Assembly: GCF_014805685.1 (NCBI RefSeq)
Contig: NC_060899.1
Coordinates: 7,546,290 to 7,610,289, forward strand
Direction of reading: 5' to 3'
Source: Silurus meridionalis
Lineage: Eukaryota; Chordata; Actinopteri; Siluriformes; Siluridae
DNA length: 64,000 nt
In this document: one piece after another, positions 1 through 10,705 of the stretch
Position numbering within the stretch: the first letter of the stretch is position 1
Layout of the letters: each line of letters opens with the position of its first letter
Notes under the pieces: generated by a model
Databases searched by the model: none
Seen by the model: the letters and a program-made list of their open reading frames with translations, nothing else
What the model was told of the DNA's origin: nothing
Made by a program: the position numbers and the translations under genes

Positions 1-140
1 CATTCTATGGCTGTGAATTGAGATTGGCAGTGTGACAACACGCACTGTGACGTGCTGATGGCGGACCATTTAGTGCCATTGTTATCAGCCATATTATCGT
101 GACAACTGACAACCTCTAATGCTAATACAATGCTTGTTAA

Positions 141-292
141 GTAGTAGTGGCAGCTCAGTGGTTAAACCATTGGACAATCGATTTGGAAGGTTGTATGTTT
201 AAATCCCAGCACCTCCAACCTACAGCTGCTGGTCCCCTGAGGAAAAAGTGACCGTAAGCTGCTGTGAACCTGCTCTACCAGAAGAAGAAGTG
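141..292 (+). repeat. tRNA-derived SINE fragment
   Basis: The stretch runs through cagctcagtggttaaacc and tttaaatcccagcacctcc, resembling a degenerate tRNA promoter region (A and B box spacing) as in fish SINEs. It ends in a GAAGAAGAAG-type tail. Family not named. Confidence 0.5.
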
Positions 293-2151
293 TTAAAATA
301 TAAAACATTTTTAAATGTTTGTGTTAAAATAGGACTGAAACCTGCTAATGGATAAAACAATCCCTTTACTACCTTGAGCTTACTTTAGATTATTATCGTA
401 TCGTCATCGCACAGACTTCTTCAATTCGATTTAACATCTTATACAATAAAGAACAATCCTCTTGTAGTTTTATTTCATAAAAAAATCTAACTCTTTATCT
501 GTCTCGCCCATTCCCAGGCTCACGCACACTCGCAAACACGCTTATAAAACCTAATGAGTAAACAAATTCCTTCGGCAACCGAAAGTTTTGCTTCACAGGT
601 GCATGGTTGGCTTTCCGACTGCCTCAAGATGAAGTCGTGTTTTTAGTCGTAAATTATAATAGGGGAAGTCCCAGGGATATCGACAGCGCATCTGGCAACA
701 CGCACATGCACACAGCTTTTCCTGTTCTACTGGACTAAGTAATAGTGCTTTTAGAAGCTGTTGAGACACTTGGTTCGAGCTCCTCTTGCTTGACTAAACT
801 GCTCTGGTTTCCTCTTCCATTGTTAGCTGGTTCACATGGGGGAAACCACCTCTAACTGACCTTTGTGCAAAATAGAAATTGATTTTTCTGATTTTTTTTT
901 TTTTTTTAATAATATGTCTGTCTCGTGTCACAAATTGGGCACAATGTCAGCGGAAATATGTACATTGAATATAAATAATACATGCATAATATTTTTATGC
1001 GTTGATATACATTAATTAGTGAGCGCAACAGCTCTGGCATTTTGATGAGCTTTCTAGTTAAAATTAATCATTAATACAGACTAAGAGATATGATTGTCAT
1101 CTAATACTGTTTTTAATGTAGCACATTGTGTTTGTGGCCTAGGCAGTCAAGTTGGCTCTGCAATGCTGTGTTGTCATTAAAAAAAATAAAGCATTCTGGC
1201 CACAGGTTTTCTTTTCTGTGTTTAAAACCGAGATGACACGCCGAAAAGCAGGAGACTTGTGACCGTTGTGTGCTGAATCCTTCCGCTAGGTTTTTCTCAG
1301 CGGGCTCAGAAATATCTGCGTGCGGCATTCCGAGATACTTGTCGGTTACGCGTTCACACGAATGAATCCACCATAAATCGAGTAATCAGAAATGTGTTTT
1401 TTACGAAGGTCCATAAAGAGTGAGGTATTTCGTACTCTGGTTGTTAAATCTACTTGTGAATGAAACTTGGAATACTAATGGACTGGAATATGCTTGTCCT
1501 ATGTTCCTGGAGTTTGTGATAAAGTAAACCTTCTCTCATGTTTATCCAGCAGCAATGCCTCAGGTTTATTAATAGGTAGTGTGATGGAGCATATTGTCCA
1601 TCAGGCAGCAGACAGGCAGCCTGTTTGTTTTCCCAACCGTGCCCTGGAGGTGTCTGCGTTAATCAGGGAACGTGAGATGAAACTGTATGAGAAAGGGAAA
1701 GGAATGCTTGTAAAGGGTGAACTGATTTCTGTGTTTGTTTTGGCGGAGATGGCCTTAGCATCCGCATACTCTTTGTAATTCAATCGCAGCCAAACATGCA
1801 CTTAACATTTTGCAAAATAGGAGCGGTTCTTGGACTGCAGTCTGTTCGCTTTCATACGGTTGACTCTTTTGCACGAATTCTGGCTAAAAGTTAGTGTTCG
1901 GGTGATTCCCGCTTGTCAGTAATAGCAGTTGTTGACATTAAGCAGCGAGAGATAACGATCAGTAAAAGAGCAGTGAGTAATCCACTTATTCCTGACTTGC
2001 AAAAACTGTTTGACTAAAATATTGTGTCAGGCTAGCCAGGATACTTGCACTTCACATCCCACATCCATGGAGGTTCTTTACTAGGTTAGATTGCTCTGCA
2101 TTATATTATTGATGATTTTCTATTATTTTCTGAATTTAGCCCCAACATACA

Positions 2152-3272
2152 TTATATTGCCAAAAGTATTGGGTCACCTGGTCATAAGTACGGTATATGA
2201 TTTTTGAGCATTGCATTCCACATTTAGTCCCAATTTGCTTTTATAATTTCCTCCACTCTTCTGGGAAGCTGTTCAACCATTTTGGAGTGTGCTTATGGAT
2301 ATTTGTGTTCATCAGCCACAAGCATGTTACGAAAGGCAGGTACTGATGTAGGGTCAAGTCAAGTTTATTTCTATAGCGCTTTTCACAACAGACATTGTCT
2401 CAAAGCAGCTTTACAGAAATCAACAGTCAGGGTGAATTTTGTGCATTTATCCCTGATTAGTAAGCCGTGGCAACTGTGGCAAGGAAAAACTCACTTAGAT
2501 GTTATGAGAAAGAAAGGGTGAGGAGACCTGGGGTGCAGTCAGCATTCCAATTCATCCCAAGGGCTTTCAGGTGTTGCCACTCAAGATCTTCCTCTCCAAA
2601 GCCTGTAAACTAAAACGTCAAGGAGCTCACTTTGTGCACAGGGGCATTGCCATGCTGAAACAGGTTTGGTTTTCCAAGTTCAAGTGAATGCTAAATTCTA
2701 TTAAAACTCATCTAAAGACATCCTATACAATTAAGTGCCTTCAGCTTTGTGGTAACAGTTTGAAAAAGAACCACATAAAGCTAAAATATTAGGGCACAAA
2801 TTATATTATGGTTCTTCTTCAAAATGTTCCATAAAGTTGGAGGCAGCCAAGAATGTCTTTTGGATGCGGTAGTATTACATTTTCCCTTTACTTCAACTAG
2901 GAGACCCAAACCTGTTCCAGCATGGCAATGCCCCTGTGCACAAAGTGAGCTCCATGAAGATCTGGTTTACGTAGATTGGAGTGAAAGATCTTGAGTGGCC
3001 TGCTATAGAGCTCCGACATCAACCCTATTGAACACTTTTGGGATGAATTAAAATGCTGACTGAACCCCAGGTCTCCTCACTCACCCTACATCAGTCCCTG
3101 ACTTTTCTAATGCTCTGGTGGCTAAATGAGCACAACTCTTCACAAACACATTTCAAAATCTAGTGTTTCTGAGAAGAGTGGAGGTTATTATAACAGCAAA
3201 AGGGGACTAAATGTGGAATGGGATGTAGAAATAACATTTTATGATCAGGTGTCCGCATACCTTTGTATTTCA
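2152..3272. mobile_element. large foldback Tc1-like element with a nested SINE-like insertion
   Basis: Both ends carry long inverted copies of a Tc1-like terminus: left ttgccaaaagtattgggtc, right inverted from gatcaggtgtccgcatac, sharing ccacatttagtcccc and cctccactcttct. Internal segments are inverted too: 2520-2560 is the reverse complement of about 3039-3082 (ggtctcctcac), and about 2620-2670 matches 2905-2955 (ccagcatggcaatgcccc). Most of the element is therefore one palindrome with arms near 450 bp. The transposase gene is gone; the right arm still shows the decayed 3' transposase region common in fish Tc1 copies. An unrelated repeat is inserted at 2352-2516. Confidence 0.75.
2352..2516 (-). 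repeat. SINE-like repeat nested in the foldback element
   Basis: The stretch contains gtcaagtcaagtttattt, agcgcttttcacaacagac and ggcaaggaaaaactcac. The same sequence occurs inverted at 6205-6358 and diverged at 49040-49200. The terminal (acttg)n-like tail marks the 3' end. It interrupts the left arm of the foldback element, so it is younger than that element. Confidence 0.7.
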
Positions 3273-3307
3273 TAATTATGCATTAATGAACACATATATA
3301 ATAAATA

Positions 3308-3632
3308 CAGTAATCCCCAGTTTGGTTACGGTCCAAAACGCCCGCGATAAACGAAAAACCGCGATAAACGGACGCCACCCCAAAAATGCTATTTTATGTA
3401 TACAGTACTGTATTTTATTCACATTTTACTCCATTTAAACATTATATTTTTATTAATACATTTTATTATTTCAACAGAAAACTCCATAAAAACAATTTCC
3501 CAATTTTAGGTGTATCATGCTGTCCGCAAGAGACCTTGAAAATCAGCGAAACAAATTAGCTATGTGGCAAAAGCAATTTCGTGATAAACCGCTGGCACGA
3601 GATGCGAACCCCGGTAAAGAGGGGGATTACTG
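3308..3632. mobile_element. Tigger/pogo-like MITE
   Basis: Starts cagtaatccccagtttgg and ends gggggattactg, with TA on both sides as expected for a TA target duplication. The interior has acgcccgcgataaacg-type repeats reminiscent of pogo/Tigger termini. No transposase is present. Confidence 0.6.
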
Positions 3633-4186
3633 TATATAATCAGCAGTGTGACACAGGATTCTCATTTTTCGCCAATTATCCTGCTGAGGAAAAATGTTTT
3701 TTTGTATTCATAATTTATCCCACGTGCACTTTGTGCCATTTTACTGCTCAGCTCAGTTACTCACATTCATGAATTAAAAATGCTCTTGTATTTTAATCCC
3801 TCATTTAAACAGCAAGGATATAAAATGGACTCCTCATTCATCCACTGTGCAAACTGCACCCTTTAAAAAATTAGGTTTCTTTTGGTTATTGGGGTCAAAC
3901 TCAGGGTCAGATTCAGGTGTAGGCGTAGCATCGGTGAGCTAGCAAGCATAAAATGTGTGTCTGCACAACTTGACAGCAGTTGCACACTGAACTGAACCTC
4001 CATTACTTGCCATTGTTATAGCAGAACGTTCTCAAGAATACACAAATTAATTCTCGACGCCAGATCAACCGGTAAGCAACATACCAGAGTTAAATACTTG
4101 TACGTTCAACCTGTATCTCACTGGGAGTGGATAAAGTTTCAAAAAGAGGAAAGAACTTTTTAGAAAAAAGTAGATAATGAAATGTC

Positions 4187-4190
<4 letters not shown>

Positions 4191-4250
<60 letters not shown>
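4191..4250. repeat. (TG)30 microsatellite
   Basis: Sixty bases of uninterrupted TG. A second, shorter TG array follows at 4366-4404. Confidence 0.97.
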
Positions 4251-4251
<1 letters not shown>

Positions 4252-4364
4252 AGGTTATACGCAGCGTGGCCACATCCCGTGTTGGTAGCCAGACCTATTA
4301 GGGTTTAACTGTCAGGGATGTGAGGATTTGGCAGAGCAAACCCTGCGTGTATGTAGGTGTGAAT

Positions 4365-4365
<1 letters not shown>

Positions 4366-4404
<39 letters not shown>
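4366..4404. repeat. (GT)n microsatellite
   Basis: About 19 uninterrupted GT units, followed by gcgtgc. Confidence 0.95.
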
Positions 4405-4409
<5 letters not shown>

Positions 4410-5727
4410 CAATGGGGGCTTTCCACTGCTTAATACCCTTACTGAGGTCCAAACAGACGTTCACGGAGGAACTGAAACTTGTCCATTATTGCAAATAACA
4501 CTCACTACAAACATTAGGGTGGGAGAGGTTGAGGGTTTGGTTGTCTGCACTGTACCTGCCCCTTCCGTCATCTTCTGTCTTGTCACTGTAGTCAGTAAAG
4601 CATGACCCTTTATCGCTTTGTACTTTATTGCCTAAGAGCTTCTCCACATTTTTCCCCACTCCTTTATTTCTTACCACTTTCTTTCCGTTAGCCTTCACAC
4701 CATCTAACCCTCTCGCTGACCCTCACCCTCTCATGTAGTATGACAAACACAGCGCAGGGCTATTCTGGGGTGCTGGATGTTTTTTTTTACACACGTAAGT
4801 CATGTGATCTGCTCTTTCTCCTCAAACCTGCTCTCAGTCCTGATGTGTTACTTAAGGCAATTCTTTCAAAGACCAACCGTTCACAATTTCACCCGAGTTT
4901 CTCGGTGCGAACCGCAAAAGTTGGATGTCATAGTACCGTGCCGCATTTTACTGTCTAATCGAAAACTCAGTGTTTTCATCTGTTTTGCATGTCAGCGTGC
5001 ACCAGATACAGCTCGATCTTCCATGTCACTCAGGACTATTTCCGTCCACTGATCCCTCCTACCGTAGAAAAGGTGGAACACAAATGTACTCGCTGACCTC
5101 AGTGGGCCTCTCTGTTTGGAGGACGAGTCCTAATTTGCATTCCGACTTCTGATTGGAGCATCAGCATTTGACTCTTTCAGTACATTAATAATTTTGGCTG
5201 CCAACATTTTATTCAAATTTGAATCATATCGGTTAATGAATCGTGATTGAAGAAGGGTGTCAGTGTCTTAAAACAATGATTAAAAAACAAACAAAACAAA
5301 AAAACACACACACATTGCATGTGTGTTTGTAACCATTATAGTAACCACCCACGACCAAACCCGGAGATGTGGGCATGCTCCTGATATGACGTGGGGTTGA
5401 ATGAATACTTGTTTCCATTCAAAGGGGATTTTATTTTATTTTTTATTTTTTAAAGAAGGAAGGAGAAAATGATTGCACCGCTTTACAAAAGTCTAGCACC
5501 GGATTATTATATTTGGAATTATGTTCACCGTCTCTTTTAATAGGAATTGCTGTACACTTTCATGCAGTCTTAAGGGAGCAATATAATGCCTATGTACAAA
5601 TACATATATATATATACATTGTATATATGCCTATCATGTACAAATACAGGTTCATTAAATGTTCATATTAAACATTTGATTTGGGAAAAGACTGTGGACA
5701 TGAATAATGGTACCACAAAGGCTGGTT

Positions 5728-5850
5728 TTACTATTTCATAAACTGCTAATCTACTGGGAATTGCACACACACTTTTTTTTTTTTTGGAATACACACAGAA
5801 TGGTGTAAAAAAACTAAACAAAAAATATCCTCTGTTGACAGATGAGATTA
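5728..5850 (+). mobile_element. fragment of a Tc1-like transposon
   Basis: The piece tttcataaactgctaatc and ctactgggaattgcacac matches the 5' transposase region of the Tc1-like copy at 37552-38562 (ttcagaaactgctgatctac). It is interrupted by a T-run and too decayed to code. Confidence 0.55.
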
Positions 5851-6204
5851 AAATACAATGAGCAGACTGGTTTATAACTGTTTAATAACTAAAGGAAACA
5901 GTAAAGCATTTTATCATGCGTTTTATCTTTCATCAGACCTTGAGGTGGACGGTCTACAACATCGCGTCCTTTTTCAGCCGCAGTGCGTCTGTGTCCACAG
6001 TGGCTTTAGATTCTTGTTCTTGGCTGATATGAAAGCAACATGGTGTGGATGGACAACTTCTGCTGTTGTTGCCCATCCATATCAAGGTTTGCTGTGTTGT
6101 GCTTACCGAGATGCTTTTCTACACACCGCAGTTGTGTAGTGGTTTTCGAAGTGCTTGAACCTGCAGACCCTTTGCTCACAGAATGCTTTTTATATTTCAA
6201 ACCA

Positions 6205-6358
6205 AACATCTAAGTGAGTTTTTCCTTGCCACAGTCGCCACGGCTTGCTCATCAGGGATAAATGCACACCATTCACCTTGACTTGATTTCTGTAAAGCTG
6301 CTTTGAGACAATGTCTGTTGTGAAAAGCGCTATAGAAATAAACTTGACTTGACTTGAC
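6205..6358 (+). repeat. SINE-like repeat, same family as 2352-2516
   Basis: Reads gtgagtttttccttgccac, then gctttgagacaatgtctg and a tail of acttgacttgactt repeats. It is the reverse complement of the copy at 2352-2516 with few differences, and lies in single-copy-looking DNA upstream of plagl2. Confidence 0.75.
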
Positions 6359-8268
6359 ACTGTTTAAATTCTAGAGAATGTTGTTTTTTAAAAGCTCTGG
6401 GGATCATCAGTTTCTTAAGTAACTCCAGTAACTGATTTTTCCTTCATTCGATGTTTGATATGAGCATTAACCAAAGCTCCTGATCGTTATCTGGATTACA
6501 CCGCATTGCACTGCTGCCTTATGATTGGCTGATTAAAGAATCGTTTGAATGTGCAGGTGTTCCAAATAAAGTAATGTTAATTATATATTATTATAGTAAT
6601 TGAAAAGGCATAAGTATGCACAATTGAGGAAACAGTTACGACATGTATAGTATGTATGATTTATAGGAGAATAAAACGAATTGTTTCCAGGTTTTTCAGT
6701 GATCCGAAAAAGATAAGGACCCCCCCTTTCACAAAAAAAACCTGTAAATTTATTGCTACACATTCCAAAGTCTCAATTTATAAAGGTGCGAAGCGACGGA
6801 CCTGACCTACGTCGTGCACACAGAGAACGATTCAGAAACGTCTGAAAAAGGGCATTAAGGAGCTCATTTGCATACTAAAATGTGCCCTTAATTTATAACA
6901 TTAAATCTAGTGAGGTATTCAGATTTGTGTGCACATCAGTGTGTTTGAATCACATTTTAAAGAGCATCTGCGTGGTTATTCCGGAGCAGACCGAAATGCC
7001 GGATGTCTAACAGCGTAGTGCGTGTTAGACGTGAACGCGTGAGGGTGACCTTTGCCCTCCAGACCGAAGGAATGTGGAAACCCTTCAATCTTAAAACAAA
7101 ATGTGCACTTCTGCAGTCTGCGTGCACTTCCAGATCCTCACCCTGAGAGGTCTTTTGAACGTATATCAACCATTTTTTTAAACACAGTATTAAGGAGAAA
7201 AGATCTACATCATATAAACTTAGATGGTCAAAATATATATTATGAACTGTGTGAAAAAAGCATTGGTGATTATAAAGTAAAAAAAAAAGAAACGTACCAT
7301 GTACTGGATTACACAGCCGCTGATTTAATTTTAGTATGTGTAAGGAATAATTTTATTTTCGCAGCTTAATAGCCGTGGAATTGGGAGGAAGTTCTGAGTT
7401 GCCAGTATGCCTAGGGTTCAAATGTACAAGTTTGTCCTTGCTTTTTTTTTATTTATTATTATTATTATTATTGTATGTGCATTTGCACAGTTGGGGTTTG
7501 GGGGTGGATTCTGCAGGCATGATGGATTGGTTGTGTGTCTCAGTGTGTATGTTTGCATGTGTGTGGAATGTGTGTGATGAAGAGGCATGACAATGAGACA
7601 AAGCATCCTGGAGCGGCTCAAAAGGAGGAGTGTCAGCCACTTGCACCCTCCCCGCTGGGTGATGGCTACAGTCCTACAACACAGCTGTCAGTTACCCATA
7701 CATACATGCACACGCACTGACCATAAACCAGTTTGTATGCTGTTTTACACAATCTGTTGTCATTCAGATTTTCTGCTTATGAGTTGGAGTTGCTGTGTTT
7801 TGCAACAGCTTTAATCAGGAATTTTACACGTTAGGAGATTCTGATGTCGGCATTGGCGTCAGTTGGTATGATTGACCAGAGCATAACTTGGAAGGGGCCT
7901 TTACACCTTTTAAACATTGCATTAAATAAGGCACAATAATTACATTTTGATGAGCATATTTATAATTGTGTCCTTATCCACTGCTTCACTTGTGTTGCCT
8001 GGACTAAACCTTAAGAACAACAGTTTTCTTATATGCTTATATAGAAGCTTTCAATGGGTGTAAAAATAAGAATTAAAAGTAATTAGGTATAAATCACAAA
8101 AATAAGCAAGATATGGACAAATATTTATCATTTTTTAACCCTTCAATTGTACTGATGTTTCTGTAGTCGCATGCTCAATAAACCACCTGTGCAGCAACAT
8201 GCACAAATCTTCGTTTTTTTAATGAAAATATTTTTTATTTGATCATTTCCTTTTTTCCCCCCCTTCAG

Positions 8269-8397
8269 AACAAGCAAAATGAGCAGTGCTAATATCTACT
8301 GGACCCCACCCATGTCAGTTGGGACTGGGTGAAAACGAGTGAGAGAGACCGAAAGAGACCGATTGTTTGCTTGCTGGATGTTCCAAAGCGGAGAAGG
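8269..8397 (+). other. plagl2: plagl2 5'UTR exon carrying a short upstream ORF
   Basis: A polypyrimidine tract ending in ttcag precedes 8269 and a donor (gg|gtaagt) follows 8397, so this reads as an internal exon. An ATG at 8279 opens a 17-codon reading frame that stops at 8330-8332. In the frame that joins the main CDS there is a stop and no ATG, so the exon is non-coding for the main protein. A second tiny uORF (5 codons, ATG at 8610, stop at 8625-8627) lies 7 nt before the main start. The transcription start was not located and must lie further upstream. Confidence 0.6.
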
Positions 8398-10705
8398 GTA
8401 AGTGCTCATATGTGCGACATATAACACGTATATAATTATGTTTAAAGGACTAATCATGTGAAAGAAGAGTATAAAGGAGTTGCATATTGTCTATTGCAGG
8501 TTTTCCAAAAGAGAGACTGCATAACCCCTCAAACCCACCCCTTTAAACTCCACTCCCAGGCAGGATCCAGAAAGAGCCTGGAAGGTAGGGCAGCCACGGC
8601 CGGACATAAATGGCAACGGCACCCTAAGGCTGCCATGGCAGCAGCTGCCACCGATGCCCCACACCACATAACCACACTGACGCCGGAGGATCGACGAGCT
8701 GCCCCAAAACTCTTTGGAGGTCCAGCTCAAGTGAGGACGGAGAGTGAGAGAGAGAGGGAGGCCGAGAAGGAGGAAAGTGGCAAGGAGTGTTTGGTGTGTG
8801 GCACCCTCTTCAGCTCACAGGATAAGCTTCAAATCCATACATTCAGTCACACAGGGGAGAAACCGTTCCACTGTTCACAGCCCCACTGCCACAAGGCCTT
8901 CAGCTCCAAATATAAGCTCTACAGGTAGGTCAGACTTAAAACAATCATCATCTCCAGAGGTCATCCTTAGGTACATCCCTTGCTGTCCATTCTAGAGAGG
9001 GAACCTTTGCATTGCATGAAGCTGTACAAAAAATCTTGGTAATAGTTTCAAAAGATTTAAGAGTGTGTACATATAGTGTATATAGATATCAGAGGTTGAA
9101 AATAAGTATCAGATATATACCCTGAATATGGGAATAGTAAGTGCGGGCTGTGAAAACTGACAATTATTATTGACAAATAAAACATAATTAGTAATTAGTT
9201 TATTTAACCCCCGCTTTTTTTCTTTTTACTTCCACTGCAGGCATATGGCCACACACTCCCCTCAGAAGACCCACCAGTGCACATTCTGTGAAAAGATGTT
9301 CCACCGTAAAGATCATTTGAAAAATCACCTACAGACCCATGACCCCAACAAAGAAGCTTTTAAGTGTGAGGAGTGTGGCAAGCACTATAACACAAAGCTA
9401 GGCTACAAGCGCCATGTGGCTATGCACTCCGCCACAGCAGGAGACCTGACCTGTAAGGTGTGCTTGCAGAGCTATGAGAGCACCCCTGCACTCTTGGATC
9501 ACCTGAAAAGCCATTCTGGCAAGTCTTCAGGCGGCACCAAGGAAAAGAAGCACCCGTGCGATCATTGCGACCGGCGCTTTTACACTCGCAAGGATGTTCG
9601 CCGACACATGGTAGTGCACACCGGCCGCAAAGATTTCCTCTGCCAGTACTGTGCCCAGCGCTTTGGAAGAAAGGACCACCTCACACGGCATGTGAAGAAG
9701 AGCCACTCGCAGGAGCTGCTGAAGATCAAGACTGAGCCACCGGATATGCTGTCTCTGCTTGGTTCTGGCTCTCCAACTTGTGCTGTGAAGGAAGAGCTTA
9801 GTCCTATGATGTGTAGCATGGGCCCCAACAAGGACTCCATGATGACCAAGCCTTTCCGCAGTGGCACCCCTTTTTCTATGGGCATGTACAACCCTCACCA
9901 CCTCCAGGCCATGGCTAGCCCAGGAATGGGGCATCATCACTCCTTGGTTCCTGGATCACTGTCTGCTGCTATGGGTATGGGCTGCTCCATGGAGCCCCCT
10001 TCAACCTTGCACCACCATCATCCACATCATCCACATCATCACCACCACCCGCCGCATCCCTCCCCTCCACCCCCGCCGCACCAACAGACTCCACTGCAAA
10101 CCCAAACCCAGCAGCAGCATTCCCAACCTCACAAGTACCAGCTTGGATCTACCTCATACTTGCTAGATAAACCCCTAAAGGTGGAGATGGAGAGTTACTT
10201 GATGGATCTGCAGAGTGTCTTGCCAGTTCCACCCCCACCTCCAGCTGATCCCCATTCAGCTGCCTCACCTAATAAAGATGGACTGGAGCCTCCACCCAGC
10301 TTAACAGACGAGTTGTGTGGGGATCCCCATCTATCTAAAAGCCCTGCCATCATTGCTGAATCTCTGTGTGCTGCTAACATGGACTTCTCCCATTTACTGG
10401 GCTTCTTTCCGCTAAACCTGCCTCCCTATAGCACTCCTATGAGTTCTGGAGGCCTGGTAATGGGCTACTCCACCTCCAATGCCTCTTCTACTTCCTCATC
10501 GTTGTCAGTATCATCACATGCTGCCGAATCACATGCTGCCACAGCAACAGCCTCAGTGCCTCTTACCTCTTTGCAACCTCAACCTCAGGAGCAACCCGGC
10601 TCCAGTGGAGGTCTTGGTCTCGGGCCCCTGCACCCACTCCCACAAGTGTTTAGCTCCAGCCTTAGCACAAACACCTTGCCTCGCTTCCATCAGGCCTTTC
10701 AATGA
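8269..10705 (+). CDS. plagl2: PLAG-family C2H2 zinc-finger transcription factor PLAGL2 (complete CDS, two coding exons)
   Basis: Nuclear DNA-binding activator of the PLAG family. Exons: 5'UTR exon 8269-8397, then 8500-8924 (ATG at 8635 in a good context, gccATGg) and 9241-10705 (stop 10703-10705). The junction splits an Arg codon (AG|G) and phase is continuous, giving 584 residues. Seven C2H2 fingers: about residues 52-72, 80-102, 110-130, 139-159, 168-188, 203-223 and 231-252. The fingers are followed by probable SUMO sites IKTE (K260), VKEE (K280) and LKVE (about 410); PLAGL2 is known to be sumoylated in this region. The C-terminal half is Ser/Pro-rich, and the protein ends LPRFHQAFQ as in the family. 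A His/Pro/Gln-rich stretch at about residues 354-393 is absent from the mammalian protein as I remember it. Exon 8500 is open in frame upstream of 8635, but the preceding exon has stops in that frame and no ATG, so I start at 8635. The C-terminus (KYQLGSTSYL) and the neighbours favour PLAGL2 over PLAG1. Confidence 0.93.

Larger units (their letters stand above)
1..8268. other. non-coding region upstream of the first plagl2 exon seen
   Basis: No ORF here looks like a conserved exon on either strand. Outside the listed repeats (141-292, 2152-3272, 3308-3632, 4191-4250, 4366-4404, 5728-5850, 6205-6358) I see only unique-looking AT-rich DNA. Two CpG-richer patches, about 4860-5150 and 6780-7160, could hold an upstream plagl2 exon or promoter, but nothing in them is decisive. 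Confidence 0.5.

Noticed and set aside
8458..8634. Upstream start of the plagl2 ORF at 8458
   Set aside because: That ATG lies in an intron before the acceptor at 8499/8500, and the preceding exon has a stop in frame, so 8635 is the first usable start.
9527..9940. 137-residue minus-strand ORF opposite the plagl2 zinc fingers
   Set aside because: It is a shadow of the highly conserved plus-strand coding exon and has no recognisable domain.
8635..10705. Identification as PLAG1
   Set aside because: PLAG1 shares the fingers and the C-terminal end, but the KYQLGSTSYL region and the synteny with tm9sf4 and hck fit PLAGL2.
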